Assembly: GCA_964474655.1 (NCBI GenBank) | Contig: CAYYTU010000104.1 | Location: forward strand, 1 to 8,345 | From: CAYYTU01 sp964474655 | GTDB taxonomy: Bacteria > Chloroflexota > Anaerolineae > B4-G1 | DNA: 8,345 nt | Direction: 5' to 3' | In this document: positions 1 to 5,263 of the stretch, one piece after another | Layout: every line of letters begins with the position of its first letter | Numbering within the stretch: the first letter of the stretch is position 1 | Position numbers and translations under genes: made by a program | The notes under the pieces: generated by a model | What the model was told of the DNA's origin: nothing | The model's database searches: none | The model's input: the letters and a program-made list of their open reading frames with translations, nothing else

Positions 1-672
1 GATTTTCGACGTCCCAGCCCCCAGGATCTTCGAGCGGGACGGCAGAGTCCCAGGTGGGGCATGTTCAAGAGCTACGTCAAGGCACTTTTAATCGAGGGGG
101 CGGAGGTGATTGTCATTGTCGCGGATCACGACGCTGACGAGGATATCGGACACCAGGAACTCTTCCCCCACAAGCGCTGGTGTATGTTGGGGCGCAATCT
201 GCCTTTCAATGAGCGGCCGGATCTGCGCCTGGTAGATACGGCGCCGCAGCCCGACGAAGCCGGAGCGGAGCCCGCGCAGCAACGGGTACCTTTGTGTGAA
301 GCCCGTGGTCTGGGTATGGATTGTTTCCCTGACTGCGTCGTGGCTGCTTATGAGGACGGGATTGTGCCGGTGATCATTGGGATTGCCAGGCAGATGTTGG
401 AAGCGTGGCTGTTGGCGCAACCCGAGGTTGTGGAGGCAGTATTGTGGGAACCGCTATCTGATGAGGATCGCGCACGCTGCGAGGAGCCTGAAAAGATCCC
501 CCATCCCAAAAACGAGATCATCCGGCGCTACAACGGAGGCGGCGATTTGTCGAGGCAGCAGGCGGAGGATATCGGCGGACATCCAGAGTTCAGCGCAGCC
601 GTGATTGAGGCTCGCTGCCCCAGTTTCGCCCGCTTCGCTGAGGACGTTCGTATTCTGCTCGTGGTGTCTTAG
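1..672 (+). CDS. DUF4276/TOPRIM-like protein, 5' end outside window
   Basis: The reading frame is open from base 1 through the Met at 61 to the TAG at 670-672, so the gene probably starts upstream; no ribosome binding site precedes the Met at 61. Counting from that Met, a hydrophobic strand (VIVIVADHDADED, residues 16-28) ends in acidic residues D22, D24 and D26, like the DxD metal site of a TOPRIM fold. It is followed by LEAWLLA (113-119), HPK (148-150) and CPSF (186-189). This succession of an acidic strand, an E-x-W helix, a PK motif and a terminal PSF motif is what I recall for the DUF4276 family, whose members often lie beside AAA ATPases in defence or mobile regions. The biochemical role of the family is not settled. 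Third-position GC bias is weaker than in the BREX genes downstream, so it may have a separate origin. Family call moderate; function unknown. Confidence 0.6.
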   Translation, partial: DFRRPSPQDLRAGRQSPRWGMFKSYVKALLIEGAEVIVIVADHDADEDIGHQELFPHKRWCMLGRNLPFNERPDLRLVDTAPQPDEAGAEPAQQRVPLCEARGLGMDCFPDCVVAAYEDGIVPVIIGIARQMLEAWLLAQPEVVEAVLWEPLSDEDRARCEEPEKIPHPKNEIIRRYNGGGDLSRQQAEDIGGHPEFSAAVIEARCPSFARFAEDVRILLVVS

Positions 673-710
673 ATATTGACGATTAGCGATTGACGAATTA
701 GGAGGTTGAT
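673..710 (+). repeat. short degenerate direct repeats in spacer (TGACGA type)
   Basis: This AT-richer spacer between the DUF4276-like gene and the small ORF contains TGACGA at 677-682 and again at 690-695, with GATTAGCGATTGACGA between and around them. The same GACGAAT core recurs in the spacer before pglZ (5215-5245). It looks like degenerate tandem-derived intergenic sequence; the last ten bases include the ribosome binding site of the next ORF. Confidence 0.4.
701..705 (+). promoter_or_regulatory. Shine-Dalgarno GGAGG of small ORF
   Basis: GGAGG lies five bases before the GTG at 711. It is among the strongest ribosome binding sites in the window and is the main reason to believe the 52-residue ORF is translated. 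Confidence 0.6.
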
Positions 711-869
711 GTGACGCCGTCAAAGCATACTATCACCCTGAAATTCAGAGCCTTGAAAAATCAGGCCTATTCCGTCGATCTCGAAGGATCGAAGGACGAG
801 GACGACAACGACGAGCCTGTCAACGCCTACCTGGCCCAACTGGCGCAGGAGCAGCCCGACGCTATGTGA
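711..869 (+). CDS. small acidic hypothetical protein (52 aa)
   Basis: A GTG-started ORF of 52 codons plus TGA, preceded by GGAGG at ideal spacing. The product begins MTPSKHTITLKFRALKNQ, has an acidic centre (SKDEDDNDEP, residues 27-36) and ends in a helix-like NAYLAQLAQEQPDAM. There is no signal peptide or membrane segment, and I do not recognise the family. The N-terminal alternation of hydrophobic and polar residues (TITLKF, AYSVDL) suggests beta strands, and the acidic linker would be disordered. It fills nearly all the space between the DUF4276-like gene and brxC and ends 35 bases before the brxC ATG, so it is likely co-transcribed with the BREX genes. It could be a small accessory subunit, the partner of the upstream gene, or a chance ORF; the ribosome binding site and non-random composition favour a real gene. 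Confidence 0.55.
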   Translation: MTPSKHTITLKFRALKNQAYSVDLEGSKDEDDNDEPVNAYLAQLAQEQPDAM

Positions 870-878
870 CAGCACATT

Positions 879-892
879 ACGCAATACGCAAT
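879..892 (+). repeat. tandem duplication of ACGCAAT
   Basis: Two perfect adjacent copies of ACGCAAT (879-885 and 886-892) sit in the short gap before brxC. They lie in the interval that would encode the 13 extra residues if brxC started at the GTG at 866, which argues that this interval is spacer rather than protein. Confidence 0.55.
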
Positions 893-894
893 CT

Positions 895-900
895 GGGAGG
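895..900 (+). promoter_or_regulatory. brxC: Shine-Dalgarno GGGAGG of brxC
   Basis: GGGAGG lies four bases before the ATG at 905. It supports 905 over the in-frame GTG at 866, which overlaps the stop of the small ORF and has no purine-rich site ahead of it. Confidence 0.65.
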
Positions 901-904
901 ACTT

Positions 905-3900
905 ATGCAAACCATCCGAGACCTATTATCCCGCGACCTCTCCCAACAGATCGAAGAGGTCATCAAGGTTGACCAGCAGGACGAGCAGACGGTCTACAAC
1001 GAGCTGACCGAGTACGTCTTCACCGACCGCATCGAGGACCAGTACCGTGAGCTGCTCGCCGCCATCGCCGAGGGGCCGGGCGACCCGACCGAGGGGGTCG
1101 GCGTCTGGATCTCGGGCTTCTTCGGCTCCGGCAAGTCCTCGTTCGCCAAGAACCTGGGCTACATCCTGGCCGACTACCAGGTGCTGGGCCAACCCGCCAG
1201 CCAGCTCTTCCTCCAGCAACTGGAGGAGCAGGACCCCGGCGCCCCGGAGGTGGAGCGCATCCGCGAGCTGGTGAATTACCTCAACAGCCGCCTCGACACC
1301 CACGTCATCATGTTCGATGTGCAGGTGGACCGGGCCGTGCGCCGCCACACCGAGCCGATCGCCGAGGTGATGTACACCGTGCTCCTGCGCGAGTTGGACT
1401 ACGCCACCGACTACGATCTGGCCGCGCTGGAGATCGAGCTGGAGGGCGAGGGCCGCCTGGCTGACTTCGTGCGCACCTGTGCGCAGGTCTATGGCGACCT
1501 CCGAGGCCACCCGGCGCCGGTCCCGGTCACGCTGGAGGGCGTGACGGAGGAGCAGTACGGCATCTGGCGACGGGTGCGCAAGGGCGCCCAGCGGGTGCAG
1601 CGGGCCAGTGCCGTGCTCCACCACCTCGACCCGGCGACCTACCCCAACGAGGACTCCTGGGCCCGCTCCCTGCGCACGTCCCGGCAGGGCGGTGCCACCG
1701 TCACTATCCGGACGCTGGTTGACCACACCTTTGAGCTGACCGAGCGCCGGCGGCCCGGCCACGCCGTGGTCTACGTCATCGATGAGGTGGGCCAGTACGT
1801 GGCCCGCAGTGGCGACAAGATCGAAAACCTGCGCGCCGTGGTCGAGCACTTCGGCCAGGAGAGCCGGAACCGGGTGATGCGAGGAGAGGCCGTGGCTCCG
1901 GTCTGGGTCATCGTCACCTCGCAAGAGAAGCTGGACGAGGTCGTGGCCGCCATCGACGACAAGCGGGTCAAGCTGGCCCGGCTCCAGGACCGCTTCCGCC
2001 ACCGCATCGATATGGCGCCGGCCGACATCCGCGAGGTGGCCACCCGCCGCGTGCTGAGCAAGGAGCCCGAGGCGGAGCCGGTGCTGCGCGAGCTGTTCGA
2101 AGATTCCCAGGCCGTCCTCAAGACACACACCCGACTGGAGCGCACGAAGCGGCGCTCGGACGTGGCGCAGGAGGACTTCGTGCAGTTCTACCCCTACCTG
2201 CCCCACTTCGTCGATCTCTCGATCGACGTCATCTCCGGGATGCGGCTGCAGGCCGGGGCGCCGCGCCACATCGGCGGCTCCAACCGCACCATCATCAAGC
2301 AGGCCTACGAGATGCTGGTCAGCGACCGCACCCGGCTGGCCGACGCCCCGGTGGGCGAACTGGTCACGCTGGATCGCGTCTTCGATCTGATCGAGGGCAA
2401 CCTGCCCAGCGAGCGGCAGAAGGACATCGCGGATATCGTCCAGACCTGGCCCCCTTCGAAGAGCTCAGGGCAAGTCCCGGAGGAGAACCCCTGGCCCGCG
2501 CGGGTGGCCAAGGCGATCGCGCTGCTGGAGTACGTGCGGGATCTGCCGCGCACCGAGGCCAACATCGCCGCCCTGCTCTACCGCCGCCTGGGCGACCCAT
2601 CGCCGCTTGAACAGGTCGAGCGCGCCGTCGAGGCCCTGGAGGAGGCCCAGTTCATCCGCCAGACCGAGAATGGCTGGAAGCTACAGACGGCCCAGGAGAA
2701 GAGCTGGATGGCCGAGCGCAATGCGCTCAGTCCCACGCCCCGGGAGGAGCACGATCTGCTGGAGGACGCGCTGCGCGACATCTTCTCCGACGCCAAGCTG
2801 ACCCGCTACCGCTACGGCGGGTTGCGAACCTTCCGCGTCGGTGTAAGCTGGGAGAACCGCTCCCTCACCTCTGGCAAAGAACAGATCCCCTTGCAGCTTC
2901 GGGTGGCCGACGGCCCCGGTGTCTTCGAGGAGGCGTGTGATCGGGCACGCGACGACAGCCGGGCCGAGCCCCATCGCGACGAGGTCTTCTGGGTGATGAG
3001 CCTGACCACCGCGATCGACGACGTCGTGACGGAGCTCTACCGCTCCCGGCAGATGGTGTCCAAGTACGACCAACTCCGCGCCCAGAACAAGATCAACAAG
3101 GGCGAGGTATCCAGCCTGGCGGAGGAGCGGCAGCAGGCGAGGCGGCTTTCCAGCCGCCTGCAGGATCGGCTGCGCGACGCGCTGACCGCCGGACGGGGGT
3201 TTTTCCGGGGCGTGTCCAAGGACGGCGCGGCTCTGGGCAAGACCTTCGGCAGCATCCTCAAGGGCATGCTCGACTTCGCCGTGCCCGATCTCTATCCCAA
3301 GCTGGAGATGGGCGCCCGGCCCCTCTCCGGCGATGAGCCCGTGGAGATCCTCAAGGCCGCCAATCTCAACGGGCTCTCCAAGATCTTCTACGGGCCACCT
3401 GACGGGCTCGATCTGGTGACCCGGGAGGAGGGCAAGTTCGTGGTCAACCTGAAGGCACCGATCCTCAAGGAGGTCTCCGACTACCTGAGCCGCGAGCATT
3501 CCTACGGCAACAAGGTCACCGGGCGAACGCTGGAGAACCACTTCGGCGGCCTGGGGTACGGTTGGGAGCGGGAGATGCTGTGGCTGGTGATGGCCACCCT
3601 GCTGCGCGGCGCGGCGATCCAGGTCACTTACCAGGGACGCCGCTACCGCAATCACCTGGATCCGCAGGTGCGGGCGGCTTTCAGCGGCACCAACGCTTTC
3701 CGCTCGGCCTCCTTCGCGCCCCGCGAGAGCATCGACCTGCGCACGCTGGTCAAAGCCGCTCGGCGCTATGAGTCGATCACGGGCGAGGAGGTCGATGTCG
3801 AGGAGGTGGCCATCGCCCAGGCCTTCCAGGAGTTGGCCCGAGAGGAGCTGGACGCGCTGCTGCCGGTGGAGGCGACGGTCCAGGCGCATCACATCCCTGT

Positions 3901-4666
3901 CTCCGATGTCCTGCAGGACTACCACCAGACGCTGGAGATGATCCTCAACAGCCCCTCCGACGATTGCGTCCGCATTCTGGCCGGCGAAGGGGCCAGCTTC
4001 CAGGATCTGCGCGACCGGGTGAGTGGCATCCGCAGCGCGGTCGACGAGGATGGCCTGGCCCTTCTACAGCGCATGCGACGCGCCACGCAACGCATCTGGC
4101 CTCAGCTCCAGAGCGAGGGCCAGGACGGCGATCTAGCCAATGAGGCTCAAGTGTTGCGCGAGCGGTTGGAGGACGGCACCTACTACCAGGTGGCGACAAA
4201 GTTGAATCAGGCTCGCGTGGCCCTGGAGAGCGCCTACGAGGAGCTGTATCAGGCGCGTCATAAGAGACGCTCCGAGGCTTTCTCGACGGCCATCGATGAC
4301 GTCAAGGCCCATCCCGACTGGCCCTTGGTGCCGGAGGAGATGCAGGAGAGCCTGCTGAAGCCGCTCGCCGACCGGGCACACGATTTGAAGTTGCCGGAGG
4401 GAGCGCTGACTTGCGAGACGTGCGAGGCCAGCCTGAGCGAGATGGCCTCCGATCTGGCCGCCGTGGATGGAATGCGCTCCAACGTCCTGGTGCGGGTGCA
4501 GGAGCTGACCGCGCCGGAGGAGAAGGTGGAGCGGGTGCGCGTGTCCAAGGTGGTGGGCGTCGGGAAGACGCTCGGCTCGGAGGAAGAGGTGGAGGAGGCC
4601 CTCGAGCAGCTGCGGGATCATCTGGTGAAGATGCTGGCTTCGGGTGCCAAGATCGTGCTGGAATGA
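905..4666 (+). CDS. brxC: BREX P-loop ATPase BrxC (PglY-type)
   Basis: This 1253-residue protein is the large ATPase of BREX systems, required with PglZ for phage exclusion and host DNA methylation. The N-terminus (LLSRDLSQQIEEVIKVDQQD, then VYNELTEYV) matches the conserved BrxC start. The Walker A motif is GFFGSGKSS at residues 71-79 with K77. A Walker B strand VVYVIDE carries D293 and E294, and a sensor-like strand VWVIVTS lies at 333-339. The length fits the usual roughly 1,200 residues. The region beyond about residue 500 is mainly helical and charged, with likely coiled coils (for example KINKGEVSSLAEERQQ and the last 200 residues). A CxxC pair lies at C1170/C1173. I chose ATG 905 because it has GGGAGG four bases upstream and gives the family-typical N-terminus. 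The stop lies four bases before the next start, indicating translational coupling. An oddity is a dispersed-repeat-like insertion at 2452-2474, around residues 516-523. Assignment is strong; the BREX subtype is not determined. Confidence 0.92.
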   Translation: MQTIRDLLSRDLSQQIEEVIKVDQQDEQTVYNELTEYVFTDRIEDQYRELLAAIAEGPGDPTEGVGVWISGFFGSGKSSFAKNLGYILADYQVLGQPASQLFLQQLEEQDPGAPEVERIRELVNYLNSRLDTHVIMFDVQVDRAVRRHTEPIAEVMYTVLLRELDYATDYDLAALEIELEGEGRLADFVRTCAQVYGDLRGHPAPVPVTLEGVTEEQYGIWRRVRKGAQRVQRASAVLHHLDPATYPNEDSWARSLRTSRQGGATVTIRTLVDHTFELTERRRPGHAVVYVIDEVGQYVARSGDKIENLRAVVEHFGQESRNRVMRGEAVAPVWVIVTSQEKLDEVVAAIDDKRVKLARLQDRFRHRIDMAPADIREVATRRVLSKEPEAEPVLRELFEDSQAVLKTHTRLERTKRRSDVAQEDFVQFYPYLPHFVDLSIDVISGMRLQAGAPRHIGGSNRTIIKQAYEMLVSDRTRLADAPVGELVTLDRVFDLIEGNLPSERQKDIADIVQTWPPSKSSGQVPEENPWPARVAKAIALLEYVRDLPRTEANIAALLYRRLGDPSPLEQVERAVEALEEAQFIRQTENGWKLQTAQEKSWMAERNALSPTPREEHDLLEDALRDIFSDAKLTRYRYGGLRTFRVGVSWENRSLTSGKEQIPLQLRVADGPGVFEEACDRARDDSRAEPHRDEVFWVMSLTTAIDDVVTELYRSRQMVSKYDQLRAQNKINKGEVSSLAEERQQARRLSSRLQDRLRDALTAGRGFFRGVSKDGAALGKTFGSILKGMLDFAVPDLYPKLEMGARPLSGDEPVEILKAANLNGLSKIFYGPPDGLDLVTREEGKFVVNLKAPILKEVSDYLSREHSYGNKVTGRTLENHFGGLGYGWEREMLWLVMATLLRGAAIQVTYQGRRYRNHLDPQVRAAFSGTNAFRSASFAPRESIDLRTLVKAARRYESITGEEVDVEEVAIAQAFQELAREELDALLPVEATVQAHHIPVSDVLQDYHQTLEMILNSPSDDCVRILAGEGASFQDLRDRVSGIRSAVDEDGLALLQRMRRATQRIWPQLQSEGQDGDLANEAQVLRERLEDGTYYQVATKLNQARVALESAYEELYQARHKRRSEAFSTAIDDVKAHPDWPLVPEEMQESLLKPLADRAHDLKLPEGALTCETCEASLSEMASDLAAVDGMRSNVLVRVQELTAPEEKVERVRVSKVVGVGKTLGSEEEVEEALEQLRDHLVKMLASGAKIVLE
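2452..2474 (+). repeat. dispersed-repeat-like segment inside brxC, translated in frame
   Basis: The core CCCTTCGAAGAGCTCAGGG followed by CAAG closely resembles the widespread dispersed element CCCTTCGAC(A/G)(A/G)GCTCAGGG known from the intergenic regions of many GC-rich bacterial genomes. Its ends, CCCT and AGGG, are complementary, so it can form an imperfect hairpin. Here it is read in frame and encodes the hydrophilic stretch PSKSSGQ, between IVQTWP and EENPWPARV. The local codon choice (TCG AAG AGC TCA) breaks the surrounding GC3 pattern. It probably sits in a surface loop. Identification as a repeat rests on recall; only one copy is visible here. Confidence 0.5.
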
Positions 4667-4670
4667 CCCT

Positions 4671-5216
4671 ATGAAACAATCACTGCGCAACCAACTCTAC
4701 AACACCGTCGTCGAGTGCCGGCGGCTGCTGGAGCGTGACTTCAGTCGGCAGATTGAGGGCACCTATGGTGTCTCCGAGGATCGCCACTACGCCATCTGGC
4801 TCTACTACCACCGGTTGAGCAGAACCCTGCCCTACGCCGCCGGTCGGGATTACGCCGACGCCAAGATCGCGCTGGAGCAGGGGCGCCTGGAGCAGCTCCA
4901 TGAGGGCGTCGAGACGTTGGAGGGCAGCGCGCGCCGCCGTCGCCAGCGGGAGATCGAGCGCCAGACTGGCATCGTCGCGGACGTGACTGCCTTTCGGGAT
5001 ACGCTGGACCAGATCGCCCTGCTGGACTTGAACTACGATTTGAACGACGGCGTCCTGCTGAACATCGCTCCGTTCCACGACTTGGTGCCCTGGAAGTACG
5101 CCAACGGATGCCGTCTATCCGCGCGCGCCTGGGAGCGGCTGCAGGAAGGGCGTTATGACTGGAGTTCAATGGCCCGACAACTGCGGGAAAAAGGACTGAT
5201 CGACTGTAGCGACTGA
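4671..5216 (+). pseudogene. pglX: PglX remnant: N- and C-terminal ends joined, methyltransferase core missing
   Basis: The 181-residue product starts with LRNQLYNTVVECRRLLERDF and QIEGTYG (residues 5-33), which is how PglX-type BREX adenine methyltransferases begin. Directly after GTYGV the sequence changes to EDRHYAIWLYYHRL (36-49), a charged coiled-coil stretch (66-115), LNDGVLLNIAPFHDLVPWK (124-142) and RYDW...REKGLI (161-177), which is how the same proteins end. PglX is usually about 1,100-1,250 residues; everything between is absent, including the SAM-binding and NPPY catalytic motifs. The join is near 4770-4785 and keeps the frame, and codon use stays normal on both sides. The ATG at 4671 is four bases after the brxC stop with no strong ribosome binding site, so translation is probably coupled to brxC; a GTG at 4644 inside brxC is in frame but less likely. 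The position between brxC and pglZ is where pglX belongs. Alternatives are a genuine short PglX-end family, or a misassembly. The origin from PglX is fairly sure; its present function is unknown. Confidence 0.72.
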
Positions 5217-5245
5217 CGAATGACAGATGATGAACGACGAATGAC
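5215..5245 (+). repeat. direct repeats GACGAATGAC in spacer before pglZ
   Basis: GACGAATGAC occurs at 5215-5224 and identically at 5236-5245, with a degenerate AGATGATGAA between. The first copy overlaps the last two bases of the preceding TGA stop. The core resembles the spacer at 673-710. Confidence 0.55.
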
Positions 5246-5248
5246 GAC

Positions 5249-5254
5249 AGGAGA
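5249..5254 (+). promoter_or_regulatory. pglZ: Shine-Dalgarno AGGAGA of pglZ
   Basis: AGGAGA precedes the ATG at 5264 by nine bases. The in-frame TTG at 5255 directly abuts this site and is too close to be used, which fixes the start at 5264. Confidence 0.6.
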
Positions 5255-5263
5255 TTGAAGCCT

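Noticed and set aside
866..904. GTG at 866 as the brxC start
   Set aside because: It overlaps the stop of the small ORF, lacks a ribosome binding site, and the added residues come from spacer repeats; ATG 905 has GGGAGG four bases upstream.
926..2269. A 447-codon open frame on the minus strand opposite brxC, and similar long minus-strand frames at 2681-3925 and 6308-6979
   Set aside because: They mirror the GC3-rich codons of brxC and pglZ, have no recognisable domains, and lie wholly inside well-supported genes; typical shadow frames in high-GC DNA.
4407..4423. C1170/C1173 of BrxC as a zinc finger
   Set aside because: Only one CxxC pair is visible and no second cysteine or histidine pair lies close by; not enough to call a metal site.
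5215..5245. GACGAATGAC pair as a CRISPR array or phage attachment site
   Set aside because: Units are ten bases with an 11-base gap, far too short for CRISPR, and no integrase or tRNA is present.
5255..5263. TTG at 5255 as the pglZ start
   Set aside because: It directly abuts the AGGAGA site, leaving no spacing; ATG 5264 is nine bases downstream.
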